DNA of 64,000 nt from Rhodovibrionaceae bacterium (GCA_028279885.1 JANQMX010000023.1:1-64000), one strand, 5' to 3'; positions 50,601 to 57,897 are shown, counted from the stretch's first letter. The notes: generated by a model from the letters alone, not told the origin. Numbers and translations are program-made.

Positions 50601-51078
50601 CGGAGAGGGCGACGACCGCCTGAACGGCGGCGGAGGCAGCGATGTTATCTTCGGCCATGAGGACGATGACATCCTCAATGGCAACGGGGGCCGCGACCTG
50701 CTGGACGGCGGCGCCGGCGATGACCGCCTCAACGGCGGCGGCGGCAACGACACCCTGATCGGCGGAGACGGCGACGACCGGCTTCGCGGCGAAGGGGGAC
50801 GGGATAGCTTCCTGTTCGATGCCGACGACGGCCGCGACGTGATCATCGGCTTCGATACCCGGCGGGACAGCATTTTGCTGGAGGACGAGGACACGCCCTT
50901 CATCATCAGCTTCAACAGCGGCACCGGCGATTCGGTGCTGCGCTATGGCGAGACCACCGTGGTGGTGCGCGATACGGAGCTGCGCTCCTCCTCCATCGAG
51001 TACCGGGATGATGACGTGGACGAGCCCGACCTCGTCTCCAGCAACAGCTGGTGGCAGCCGGACGACGCCTTGATCTGA
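47674..51078 (+). CDS. RCC1-propeller / RTX calcium-binding secreted protein
   Basis: A 1134-aa acidic protein with no N-terminal signal peptide, as expected for type I secretion. Domains: residues 1-350, a beta-propeller-like region with repeated NGDGDANDEGE calcium loops; about 365-760, RCC1-type repeats (VYTWGFGNSGRLGLGDE; LYGWGQNNIGQLGLDDGE; IYSFGSNSDGRLGYP); about 760-870, an SbsA/Big_5-like domain (VAPTAAVTLTFTEAVLAQSG); about 885-1045, RTX nonapeptides; then a C-terminal secretion-signal-like tail. The ATG follows AAAAAGGATGTG. No type I exporter lies in this window. Function unknown: surface adhesion or calcium-dependent structure is possible. Confidence 0.85.
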   Translation: MSRETTSGPSGILLGDQGDDKVYLFVDNNGDGDSADEGERLVFFDESNANGIEAPTTNVFTIAQASDGAVFIGDGTTDSVYRLIDRNDDGDANDVGESSVWFSGSDNAAGFTLPTPNGIAEGPDGAVYVVNAGSRSVPPDAIYRTEDLNGDGDANDEGEATVYLDLSALVPSSSAFDISFIGDRGYLSDTRGLETDAIYTFRDDDGSGTIEAEELSIFALDDPNDGPIDFAHAADGESIVVWEALDFETGVSSVLRLTDLDGSGAIDQPNETVEIWNTEQLPSVFENFAGFSIAADGEGRIALTSNDSDRFGDNVYILDDLNGDGDYFDVGETNILASRAFDDSALDRPRAVEFYEAPPLDLQIADNSTLGGGNHFSLFLDEETNTVYAAGENVLGQLGQGVEGFDVPAPLPIALPEDFSGNIVSVSAGLIHGSFLTEDGDVYTWGFGNSGRLGLGDEENQLVATKIEGALDEEYVEAINHGNGVSFAITEDGTLYGWGQNNIGQLGLDDGEDRLVPTVIDVDGKPVVAVSSGTSHTLVLAADGTVYGFGGNRDGQAAPDQLEGPGDPVNSVLSPSQIPGLPDNVVSVTADTQTSYAVTADGKLYGWGENSFGQLLVGEDNGDGTFVPTDDSVLMPVELDVPGDVVDVKGGARWVAALTEDGDVYLWGPNDEGPTGGLDGDPALESDATFFPTKLEGLDDVTIVEIQTGPNHILARAEDGTIYSFGSNSDGRLGYPTDGSTFEPQVVELGGDTAPYLLTATPGDNARDVAPTAAVTLTFTEAVLAQSGAIRFVNRDDPEDVLVVDVANPYLVEVDGDTVTVFAPDFFQPDARYAVEIEDGAFADASGQPYPGIAEGDTSTFNFAIADEPIESQNLVGTGRGELLRGGSEDDSLNGRGGDDFLLGNGGDDRQNGGGGNDTLDGGEGDDRLNGGGGNDAIFGGEDDDILNGNGGRDMLDGGTGDDRLNGGGGDDSLLGGEGDDRLNGGGGSDVIFGHEDDDILNGNGGRDLLDGGAGDDRLNGGGGNDTLIGGDGDDRLRGEGGRDSFLFDADDGRDVIIGFDTRRDSILLEDEDTPFIISFNSGTGDSVLRYGETTVVVRDTELRSSSIEYRDDDVDEPDLVSSNSWWQPDDALI
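50326..50814 (+). repeat. RTX nonapeptide repeat array within the secreted protein
   Basis: About eighteen GGxGxDxLx-type units in series, in two similar blocks. NAIFGGEDDDILNGNGGRDM and SDVIFGHEDDDILNGNGGRD are near-duplicates spaced about 180 bp apart, so the array grew by a 20-unit-residue block duplication. Each pair of units binds calcium in a parallel beta-roll after export. Confidence 0.85.
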
Positions 51079-51129
51079 CGCGTAAAGCCTGGCGGGAGTC
51101 GTACGCCATCCGCTCCCGCTGATTGGGGG

Positions 51130-51175
51130 CCGGCCGGGGTGGGGGTCATGGCACAAGCCACGGCACCCCGGCCGG
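51130..51175 (+). terminator. strong hairpin after the RCC1/RTX gene
   Basis: CCGGCCGGGGTG (51130-51141) and CACCCCGGCCGG (51164-51175) are perfectly complementary 12-nt arms with a 22-nt centre that itself holds CATGGC...GCCACGG. It starts 52 bp after the stop. No T run follows. Confidence 0.6.
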
Positions 51176-51418
51176 TGCCCCTACCTCGGTCCTTACACTC
51201 GTTCCGCTATCGCAATGCAGTGCTGCAGGTTGGCCATTTGGCCGACCTGCTCATTTCGAGTCCGGAATGAGCCCCAGCTGCGCTGGGCTGCCGAAGCTCT
51301 CTGTCGCCGCGGCGGCCAGGGTGTGGACCAGCGCCTACTGCTGGATCCCGGCTCGCGGGCTTCGCCTTTGGCCGGTATGACATCCTGAGCGCAATCGTAA
51401 ACGGCACCGCACCAAAGA

Positions 51419-51545
51419 CTGTCATCCCGGCCGCGTTAGCGAGCCGGGAACCATTCATCGGCTTGCGCCTGGCTTCGACATGGACCCCGGCTCGCAGCCT
51501 TCGCTAACGCGAAGCCCTTGGCCGGGGTGACACCTTGAGAGAAGC
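51419..51545. repeat. REP palindromes, GCTAACGCGAAGC family
   Basis: ACTGTCATCCCGGCCGCG with TTAGCGAGCCGGGAACCAT, then CATGGACCCCGGCTCGCAG with CTTCGCTAACGCGAAGC and GGCCGGGGTGACA. It is the plus-strand counterpart of the unit at 7881-7935. Bases 51176-51418 hold no supported gene. Confidence 0.65.
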
Positions 51546-51589
51546 CCCCGGCGCAGCCCTACGCCTGTCATCCCAGCCCTTAGGCTTGC

Positions 51590-51895
51590 CGCCCGAGGCC
51601 CCGGACAGAGGCACCACCCTTGCCTACCGACGCTTTCCGCTGCAGCGCTGACGAGCGCGTCGATCAGGGGATTGTCGCTCTCTGCGCGCCAGGCGAGGGA
51701 GAAGGGCAGGCGGTAGGACAGCCCGGCGAGCGGCAGGAAAGCCAAGTCCGGGTGCTTGAACTGGGCCAGCGGCGCGATGACCACGCCGGTTCCCATCCCC
51801 GCCGCGACCATGCCAGGACAGAGATCGAGGTCTGCACCTCCTGCACGATGCGGGGATGGAAGCCGGCCGCCAGGTAAGCCCAGACGGCGCAACAC
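51590..51895 (-). pseudogene. decayed LysR regulator (C-terminal effector domain only, frameshifted)
   Basis: On the minus strand one frame reads AYLAAGFHPRIVQEVQTS. A second frame takes over as CPGMVAAGMGTGVVIAPLAQ, KHPDLAFLPLAGLSYRLPFS and RAESDNPLIDALVSAAAES. Joined, these give the end of an LTTR substrate-binding domain (the RIVQEVQT...MVAAGMG pattern is characteristic), broken by a frameshift near 51835. The DNA-binding half is missing, the upstream end meeting a REP block at about 51903. It is not a copy of either intact LysR gene in this window. No functional product is expected. Confidence 0.7.
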
Positions 51896-51902
51896 CGCCA
51901 AC

Positions 51903-52003
51903 TGTCACCCCGGCCCCCGAGCCGGGGTCCATTTTGCGGCCTGCGCCCGGCCCATCCATGGACCCCGGATGTCGCCTCTCACGAGGCTCCTCCGGGGTGA
52001 CAA
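51903..52003. repeat. REP palindromes at the LysR pseudogene boundary
   Basis: A short unit at 51903-51931 (TGTCACCCCGGCCCCCGAGC type) and a long CCATGGACCCCGG unit at 51956-52003, spaced as in the other short-plus-long pairs at 6445/6558 and 47231/47283. Confidence 0.7.
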
Positions 52004-52031
52004 TGAAAGAAAGCCGCGAAGTCACCGCACC

Positions 52032-52892
52032 TCACACCGGCGATTCCTTCCGCAAGAAAGCGCGGATCTCGGCCAGGCAGCGGTCCGGCGCCTCCAGGTG
52101 GGGCCAATGGCCGACGCCCTCGAGGCGCAGGCTGCGGGAGCCGGGGCCGGTGACCTCCGCCGCCTTGGCATAGCTCGCCTGCCGCACCTCGGGCTCGTCG
52201 GCGCCGTAGAGCATCAGGGTCGGCGCGGTGATGGACCGCAGGATGGCGCGCCGGTCCGCCTCGCTCATCCCCGCGCGGTAATAGTCCACCGCGGCGCGGG
52301 AGTGGCCGGGGAGGGCCAGCGCCCTTTTGACCTCGGCCAGATGCGCGTCGGGCACCGCCCAGCGCGGGCTCCATTTGCGATAGAGATGCCGGACCTCGGC
52401 GAAGTCGGCACGCCTGAGCCACCAGTCGGAGAGCGCGCCCAGCCCAAGATAGAGGTTGTGCGGCCGCCCGAGGCGTTCCCGCAGCCCGGAGGGAAAGACC
52501 GTGAGCGGCGGGTCGGCCAAGGTGATCAGAGAGGCGAGCCGCTCCGGCGCCAAGGCCGCCAGGGCATAGCCGGCGGAAGCGCCCCAGTCGTGCCCGAGGA
52601 CGACAGCCTGCTCGATCTCCAGCGCATCGAGCAGACAGAGCGTATCCATGGCCAGCCGGCGAAGGCTGTAGTCGCCGTCCGCGGGAACGGCCGAGGGCGG
52701 ATAGCCGCGCAGCGCCAACGCGATGACGCGGAAGCCGGCATCGGCCAGCGGGCCGGCCAGCCCGCTCCAGGTCTTGTAGGTATCGGGAAAGCCATGCTGG
52801 GCGATGACGGGAGGCCCCGCCCCGACCTCGGCGTAAGCCAAGGCCGTGCCGTCCGCCTCAATGAACTTGTCCGCCTGCAGCAAGGTCACCAC
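52032..52892 (-). CDS. alpha/beta hydrolase with Asp nucleophile (epoxide hydrolase-like)
   Basis: A 286-aa protein. The oxyanion loop is QHGFPDTYKTW. The nucleophile elbow is VVLGHDWGASAGYALAALAP with Asp102 in place of Ser, as in epoxide hydrolases, haloalkane dehalogenases and fluoroacetate dehalogenases. MLYGADEPEV is a candidate for the acid and GVGHWPHLEAPD holds the catalytic His. LALRGYPPSAVPADGDYSLR resembles the RGYG/SD-type motif of epoxide hydrolases. The substrate, epoxide or haloacid, is unresolved. Starts at ATG 52892. Confidence 0.87.
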   Translation of the reverse strand: MVTLLQADKFIEADGTALAYAEVGAGPPVIAQHGFPDTYKTWSGLAGPLADAGFRVIALALRGYPPSAVPADGDYSLRRLAMDTLCLLDALEIEQAVVLGHDWGASAGYALAALAPERLASLITLADPPLTVFPSGLRERLGRPHNLYLGLGALSDWWLRRADFAEVRHLYRKWSPRWAVPDAHLAEVKRALALPGHSRAAVDYYRAGMSEADRRAILRSITAPTLMLYGADEPEVRQASYAKAAEVTGPGSRSLRLEGVGHWPHLEAPDRCLAEIRAFLRKESPV

Positions 52893-53061
52893 CGCACCCC
52901 ATCGACCTTCGCCATCGTGTCCTCACGGGAGTATAGCGCTGTCCTGATGCCGCGAGATCTGCTTGTTTTGCTGGTGCCGGCTGCCTCATGGACATCGTTG
53001 CGAGAGCGAAACGAGCCCGTTGGCGCGGCGGCACATGTCAACGCGCAGGGGAGGCCGCGCC

Positions 53062-53358
53062 ATGCTCTTCATGGTCATCGAACGCTTCAAGGATCGGGAA
53101 GCCGAGGCGGTCTACCGCCGCTTTTTGGCGGAAGGCCGCCTGGCGCCGGAGGGGCTGACCTACCTGGACAGCTGGGTCGAGGCCAACTTCGACCGCTGTT
53201 TCCAGCTGATCGAGTGCGATGACCCGGCGCTGCTGCAGGACTGGGTGCTGGCCTGGCAGGACCTGGTCGACTTCGAGTTCTGCCCGGTGGTGCCCTCCAA
53301 GCAGGTCTCAGCGGCCATGACAGCTCGTTTCGATACCGGAACAGCCACCTGTGACTGA
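53062..53358 (+). CDS. DUF3303-like small protein
   Basis: A 98-aa protein from ATG 53062 (MLFMVIERFKDREAEAVYRR), behind a GGGGAGG ribosome site. EGLTYLDSWVEANFDRCFQL and DDPALLQDWVLAWQDLVDFE match the ferredoxin-like DUF3303 pattern. It is likely a soluble dimer of the alpha/beta-barrel type; no catalytic residue is known. The frame extends upstream to 52963 without family similarity. Confidence 0.78.
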   Translation: MLFMVIERFKDREAEAVYRRFLAEGRLAPEGLTYLDSWVEANFDRCFQLIECDDPALLQDWVLAWQDLVDFEFCPVVPSKQVSAAMTARFDTGTATCD

Positions 53359-53379
53359 GGAGCGTCCATAGACCACATC

Positions 53380-53635
53380 CCGTCACCCCGGCCCTTAGGC
53401 GAGCCCGGGACTGCCTGCAGTCCCGGAGCGCGAGCCTTGGCAGCCGGGGTCCAGCCACAAGCACGGTCCGTGCCTACCGCTGGATACTCGGGCCTTCGCC
53501 GCGCCGAAGAGGCTTCGGCCCCCGAGCCGGGGTCCATGGAGAAGCTTGGCGCGGGCTGATGAATGCCTTCGGCAACTCGCTGCGCGAGCCCGGACACGCA
53601 GGCTTCGCCCTTGGCCGGGATGACAGCCTGAGGTG
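53380..53635. repeat. REP-type palindromes between DUF3303-like and OB-fold genes
   Basis: Units include CGTCACCCCGGCCCTTAGGC, a CCCGGGACTGC/GCAGTCCCGG hairpin around 53402-53427, TCGGGCCTTCGCCGCGCCGA near 53490 (shared with about 46762) and CTTGGCCGGGATGACA near 53611. No gene is supported in this gap. Confidence 0.65.
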
Positions 53636-53663
53636 CGGAACCACTGATGCAAAGCCCGCCGCC

Positions 53664-54008
53664 TTAATCGTAACGGCGATCGAAGCGAACCACCGAGCCG
53701 TCGGCGAGCACCATTTCGCGGGCGTAGATCTCCAGAACGAGATCGTCGTCGACGAAGCCGCGCACCGTCACCGTCTCACCGACGTTCGCCGGCACGATGT
53801 TCGGGCCGACATAGACGTCGATGCTGCCCGAAGCGTCGGTCAGGCGAAACTCGTCCTCGTCCAACAGCCGCTCGACCGCCCCCTGCACCGTGACATTGCT
53901 GCCGCGCTGCACGTCGCCGATCGGGGTGATGCTCTCGGCGAGAGCCTGGGGGACGGCGAGCAGGCCGAAGAGGCAAGCGAGCGCAAAGGCAGAGCCTCTG
54001 GCTTTCAT
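53664..54008 (-). CDS. periplasmic OB-fold (YgiW/YdeI/BOF family) stress protein
   Basis: A 114-aa protein with a Sec signal (FALACLFGLLAVPQALAE) and one BOF/OB-fold domain: VQRGSNVTVQGAVERLLDED, FRLTDASGSIDVYVGPNI and VGETVTVRGFVDDD. In E. coli, ygiW of this family lies next to qseBC and affects stress tolerance and biofilm. Here it is the last gene of the minus-strand group after the two-component genes and a small membrane protein, the same association. Ligand unknown. Confidence 0.83.
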   Translation of the reverse strand: MKARGSAFALACLFGLLAVPQALAESITPIGDVQRGSNVTVQGAVERLLDEDEFRLTDASGSIDVYVGPNIVPANVGETVTVRGFVDDDLVLEIYAREMVLADGSVVRFDRRYD

Positions 54009-54021
54009 GGCGCGTCCTCCG

Positions 54022-54174
54022 TCAGTCGATGGCGACGAGGAACAGGCCGAGGGCCGCGAGCCCGGCGAACGCCAGCCAGTAGCGGGGCAGGCGCAGCACG
54101 ATCTCCTCCTTCAACCAGTCGAGCGGGCGGTGCTCTTCGCGGGTGTCGGCGCTTTCGATCTGCTTGGTGTTCAT
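54022..54174 (-). CDS. 50-aa single-helix membrane protein
   Basis: From ATG 54174 (MNTKQIESADTREEHRPLDW) with an AGGGAG ribosome site. An acidic N-terminal segment is followed by amphipathic KEEIVLRLPRYW and one transmembrane helix LAFAGLAALGLFLVAID ending at the C-terminus. It lies between the sensor kinase and the OB-fold gene with only 13 bp to the latter, so it is probably co-transcribed. I recognise no family; it may link signalling to the envelope (inference). Confidence 0.65.
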   Translation of the reverse strand: MNTKQIESADTREEHRPLDWLKEEIVLRLPRYWLAFAGLAALGLFLVAID

Positions 54175-54278
54175 CAGCTTTACTCCCTTGCTGTGTCGCG
54201 GCGGGCCCTTGCCGGCCGCTGTCATGTCGGGGAGATGGGGAGCTTGTCTGACGGGAACCTGACGGCCCTGAAAAAGCC

Positions 54279-55640
54279 TCAGAGTCTTCCTTGGCCCGCC
54301 GCCGAGAAATCGAGGCGGAACGCGGCGCCGCCCTCGGGATGGTTACGCGCGGTGACGCTGCCGCCGTGGGCGCGCAGCACCCGCTCGACGATGGAGAGGC
54401 CGAGCCCGCTGCCCGTCACCGAAGCGGACGGGCCGCGCCAGAAGGCCTCGAAGAGCTGTTGGGTATCGCCCTCGGGCAGCCCGGGGCCACGGTCGCGGAC
54501 GGACAGGCTGGCGCCCGGCCCGACCGTGACGGTGATCCGTCCGCCGGCATGGAAGACCGCGTTCTCCACCAGATTGGTCAGGGCAAGCGCAATGGACTCG
54601 GCATCTCCCCTTGCCGCTACGATCGGCTCCTCCCGCAGCAGCTCCAGCTCGGCCCCCTGCCGGATGGCGACGGGGGCAAGCTTGGCGACAACGTCCTCGG
54701 CGATCTCAGCCAGGTCGGCCCGCGCGTCCTCGCCGAGGACCACCGCGTCGGCGTTGGCGGAGGCCAGGATTTGCCGCACGGTCTGGGACAGCTCCGCCAT
54801 GTCGCTGCGCAACCGCTCGGCGGCCGGTCCCTCGGGGAGTTGGTCGAGGCGGGCGGTCAGGGCCGCGAGCGGTGTTCTGAGCGCATGCGCCGCCTCGGCC
54901 GCCCGCCGTTTCTCGGCCGAAAGCGCCTCGGTGAGACGCGCCAGGGACCGCCGGGTCGCATCGAGCAGATCGTTGATCTCCGTGAGCGCCGTGTCGGGCG
55001 GCGGGACGTTGCCGGTCTGGCCCGGGCGCTGGGTACGGGCCCACTCCGCCGCCCGGCTCACCGGCGCGAGGCTGCGGCGGACCATCAGGGCGTTCGCCCC
55101 CAAGAGCAGCAGGATCGCCGGCACCAGCGGCACGAGCGTGTGCCCGACCAGCTCCGCCAGCAAGGCATCCGTCAGGAGGTCGGCCGGATCGGAGCGCACC
55201 ACGAACAAGAGGCTGAGCCCCGCCGCTGAGGGCCCGACCTCGTGGGAGGCGACGAGGATGCGCCCCGCGCCGTCGGGCAGCCGGGCGATCCAGTCGCCGG
55301 CGAAGGGCGTGTCGGCGAGCGCGTCTTGCGGAATCAGCGCCGGGTTCGCCGTATCGAGGATGCGGCCTGCCGCATCGATCAGCGCGAAGGCATAGGCCTC
55401 CGGATGGGCATTGAAGAGGCCGCGCGCCGCGGGCGCGATCTGGTAGGCCCCGTCGCCTTGCGCGACCAGGGCCGCTTCCAGGCGCGCCATTTCGCGGACG
55501 ACCATCTCGTCCTGCAGTGCCTCGATGTCCGAGCCGTAGTAAGCCCAGATCAGCGCCAGATTGGCGAGCAGCACGGCGAGCGCGATCCAGGCCAGCCGGC
55601 GCGTCAGCAGCCGCGCCATGGGGAGGGCGCGCGCGGTCAC
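54279..55640 (-). CDS. sensor histidine kinase (QseC/TctE-like)
   Basis: A 453-aa inner-membrane kinase. TM1 is LAWIALAVLLANLALIWAYY; a periplasmic sensor of about 130 residues follows and TM2 is ILLLLGANALMVRR. Then come a HAMP-like stretch, the phospho-His in AEAAHALRTPLAALTARLDQ (about residue 250), the N box LTNLVENAVFHAG, the G1 box LSVRDRGPGLPEGD and the G2 box GSGLGLSIVERVLRAHGG. Its start overlaps the regulator stop by ATGA (55637-55640). The stimulus is unknown; the nearby YgiW-type protein suggests envelope or redox stress. Confidence 0.92.
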   Translation of the reverse strand: MTARALPMARLLTRRLAWIALAVLLANLALIWAYYGSDIEALQDEMVVREMARLEAALVAQGDGAYQIAPAARGLFNAHPEAYAFALIDAAGRILDTANPALIPQDALADTPFAGDWIARLPDGAGRILVASHEVGPSAAGLSLLFVVRSDPADLLTDALLAELVGHTLVPLVPAILLLLGANALMVRRSLAPVSRAAEWARTQRPGQTGNVPPPDTALTEINDLLDATRRSLARLTEALSAEKRRAAEAAHALRTPLAALTARLDQLPEGPAAERLRSDMAELSQTVRQILASANADAVVLGEDARADLAEIAEDVVAKLAPVAIRQGAELELLREEPIVAARGDAESIALALTNLVENAVFHAGGRITVTVGPGASLSVRDRGPGLPEGDTQQLFEAFWRGPSASVTGSGLGLSIVERVLRAHGGSVTARNHPEGGAAFRLDFSAAGQGRL

Positions 55641-56320
55641 GGCTCACCCGTCGTGTCGGCCTCGATCAGCCAGCCGACGCCCCGCACGGTATGAATGGAA
55701 GCTCCGCCCTCGGCGCTCTCGATCGCCTTGCGCAGGCGGGAGATGGCCGCCTCCAGCGCGTTCGGCGTTACCTCGGCGCTGAAGGCATAGACCGCGGCCT
55801 CCAGCACCCGCCGAGGCACCACCTGGCCCTTGCGCCGCATGAGTTGCTCGAGCACGCCGACGTCGCGTTGCCCCAGCGAGATCGTCTGCTCGCCCACCGT
55901 GACCCGCCGCTGCACGCTGTCGAGCCGCAAGTCCCCGACCGCGAGAACCGTGCCCAGGCGGCCGCCCGGGCGCCGCAAAACGGCGCGACAGCGCGCGATG
56001 AGCTCGGGCATCTCGACCGGCTTGACCACATAGTCGTCGGCCCCGCCGTCGAGCCCGGCCAGGCGGTCGCTCAGCGTCTCCCGCGCGGTCAGAATGATCG
56101 CGGGCACAGCCTGCTCGCGGCGCAGCTCGGCCAATAGATTGAGGCCGTCACCGTCGGGCAGGCCGAGGTCGAGCAGCAGGAGATCGTAGTCGGCATTGGC
56201 CGCCAGGGCGCGCGCCTTGGCCAGCGTCGCGGCATGATCGACCGCGAAGCCGGCGCGCCCGAGCGCATCGGACAGGCCCTCGGCAAGAGAGGGATGGTCT
56301 TCGACAAGAAGCAGGCGCAT
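55637..56320 (-). CDS. OmpR/PhoB-family response regulator (QseB-like)
   Basis: A 227-aa regulator from ATG 56320 (MRLLLVEDHPSLAEGLSDAL). The receiver acidic pair is VEDH, the phosphorylated Asp is in LLLLDLGLPDGDG (about residue 51), then ILTARETLSDRLAGLDGGAD and YVVKPVEMPEL with the conserved Lys. The C-terminal winged helix contains SLGQRDVGVLEQLMRRKGQV and EAAISRLRKAIESA. It is coupled to the kinase gene and is the presumed first gene of the group regulator, kinase, 50-aa protein, OB-fold protein. Confidence 0.93.
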   Translation of the reverse strand: MRLLLVEDHPSLAEGLSDALGRAGFAVDHAATLAKARALAANADYDLLLLDLGLPDGDGLNLLAELRREQAVPAIILTARETLSDRLAGLDGGADDYVVKPVEMPELIARCRAVLRRPGGRLGTVLAVGDLRLDSVQRRVTVGEQTISLGQRDVGVLEQLMRRKGQVVPRRVLEAAVYAFSAEVTPNALEAAISRLRKAIESAEGGASIHTVRGVGWLIEADTTGEP

Positions 56321-56486
56321 CGGCGTAACCGGGGAGAGCCTTCTCAACCTCGAAAGACGGGCACGGCCGCCCGCGCCTCTCAACTTGGGCCGGCGAGTCC
56401 CGCGGGCCAACAGTGAGCCTTTTTGTTTCGACGCGGGAACGACAATCTGAGACGGACGAGGGTTAACGGATCACCCAAAGGCAGCA

Positions 56487-56515
56487 GGCCCCGCGCCCGA
56501 AGCGGACGCGGGGCC
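56487..56515. terminator. hairpin beyond the formate dehydrogenase gene
   Basis: GGCCCCGCG (56487-56495) and CGCGGGGCC (56507-56515) form a perfect 9-bp stem with an 11-nt loop, 29 bp past the dehydrogenase stop codon on its downstream side. No long T run. Confidence 0.6.
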
Positions 56516-56544
56516 ACACCGCCCAAAGACAGACCTACAGAGCG

Positions 56545-57744
56545 CTATTGCGCGAAACGCGCCGCCTCTTCCGAGCCCTCGGTCGCGTTGCCCTCGCTGT
56601 AGGACTGTGCACCGACGCCCGCGAGCTTGCCGCCGTCGACGATCAGGTACTCGTCACGGATGGGCCGCCCTTCGAACCAGCATTCGAGGATCTCCCGCAC
56701 GCCTGCGGCGTAGCGCGCCTGGGCGGAGAGGGAGGTTCCGGAGATGTGCGGGGTCATGCCATGATGGGGCATGCTGCGCCAGGGGTGGTCGCGCGGCGGC
56801 GGCTGCGGGAACCAGACGTCCCCCGCATAACCGGCAAGCTGGCCGGTCTCCACCGCCCGCACGATGGCATCCCGGTCGCAGATCTTGCCGCGCGCCGTGT
56901 TCACGATGTAGGCGCCGCGCTTCATCTTCGCGATCATGGCATCGTCGAACAGGTGCTCGGTCTCGGGATGCAGCGGGCAGTTGATGGTCACCACGTCGCA
57001 GACCTTGACCATCTCTTCCGTCGAGGGATGCCAGGTCAGATTGAGCTCCTCCTCGACCTCCTTCGGCAGGCGATGGCGGTCGACGTAATGCAGGTGGACA
57101 TCGAAGGGCTTGAGCCGCCGGAGAACGGCCAGGCCGATACGCCCGGCCGCGACGGTGCCGACGTGCATGCCCTCAACGTCGTAGGAGCGCGCGACGCAAT
57201 CGGCGATGTTCCAGCCGCCTGTCGACGCCCACTTGTAGGACGGCAGGTAGTTGCGCACCAGGGAGAGGATCATCATCACCACGTGCTCGGAGACGCTGAT
57301 CGAATTGGAAAAGGTGACCTCGGCAACGGTGATACCGCGCTCGATAGCCGCCTGCAGATCCACGTGGTCGGAGCCGATGCCGGCGGTCACGGCCAGCTTG
57401 AGGTTCGGCGCCTTGGCGATCCGCTCGGCCGTCAGATAGGCCGGCCAGAAGGGTTGGGAGATAACGATGTCGGCATCCGCAAGCTCGCGCTCGAGCACCG
57501 AGTCCGGCCCGTCCTTGCTGGAGGTGACCAGGAAGCTATGGCCCTTCGCCTCAAGGTATTTCCGAAGGCCGAGCTCTCCCGTGACGCTGCCCAGAAGCTG
57601 GCCGGGGGTGAAGTCGATGGCGCTCGGCGTAGGCGCGGTTTGCCCGTCGGGGTAGCGCGTGATCGTCGGAACGTCGTCCCGCGCATAAGAGGTCGGATAT
57701 CCGGTTTCGGGATCCTCGTAAAGAACACAGACTACTTTGGCCAT
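56545..57744 (-). CDS. fdh: NAD+-dependent formate dehydrogenase
   Basis: A 399-aa cytosolic enzyme of the D-2-hydroxyacid dehydrogenase family oxidising formate to CO2 with NAD+. The N-terminus MAKVVCVLYEDPETGYP and IDFTPGQLLGSVTGELGLRK are specific to bacterial formate dehydrogenases. The active-site set includes QPFWPAYLTAERI, NSISVSEHVVMMILSLVRNY (Asn), the coenzyme loop GTVAAGRIGLAVLRRL, NTARGKICDRDA (Arg) and MTPHISGTSLSAQARYAAG (His). It requires no metal. The divergent repeats upstream and the LysR gene suggest induction by a C1 substrate. It may supply NADH, and CO2 as a substrate for DabAB, but that link is speculative. Confidence 0.95.
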   Translation of the reverse strand: MAKVVCVLYEDPETGYPTSYARDDVPTITRYPDGQTAPTPSAIDFTPGQLLGSVTGELGLRKYLEAKGHSFLVTSSKDGPDSVLERELADADIVISQPFWPAYLTAERIAKAPNLKLAVTAGIGSDHVDLQAAIERGITVAEVTFSNSISVSEHVVMMILSLVRNYLPSYKWASTGGWNIADCVARSYDVEGMHVGTVAAGRIGLAVLRRLKPFDVHLHYVDRHRLPKEVEEELNLTWHPSTEEMVKVCDVVTINCPLHPETEHLFDDAMIAKMKRGAYIVNTARGKICDRDAIVRAVETGQLAGYAGDVWFPQPPPRDHPWRSMPHHGMTPHISGTSLSAQARYAAGVREILECWFEGRPIRDEYLIVDGGKLAGVGAQSYSEGNATEGSEEAARFAQ

Positions 57745-57777
57745 ATCTCGTATCCTCCCGAACAGACAAGTAAACGC

Positions 57778-57897
57778 TGCCTATCAAGTGCGTAACTTGC
57801 GTTCGTGTTTGCCGGTAGACCGTCGCATGACGCGACGGCTATTTGGAAAGCGTCTTTATTCAGGAGTTGCGGCCGCAGCTCTTACTCTTGATAGGCA
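57778..57897. promoter_or_regulatory. distant inverted repeat in the fdh upstream region
   Basis: TGCCTATCAAG (57778-57788) and CTTGATAGGCA (57887-57897) are perfectly complementary 11-mers separated by 98 bp, within the 300-bp gap between fdh and its LysR regulator. This is compatible with two regulator sites bridged by DNA looping. Otherwise the gap 57745-58044 holds no gene. Confidence 0.55.

Noticed and set aside
50326-50814. Regularly spaced repeats resembling a CRISPR array
   Set aside because: They are in-frame RTX nonapeptide codons inside a protein gene, with no invariant 25-37 bp repeat and no spacers of constant length.
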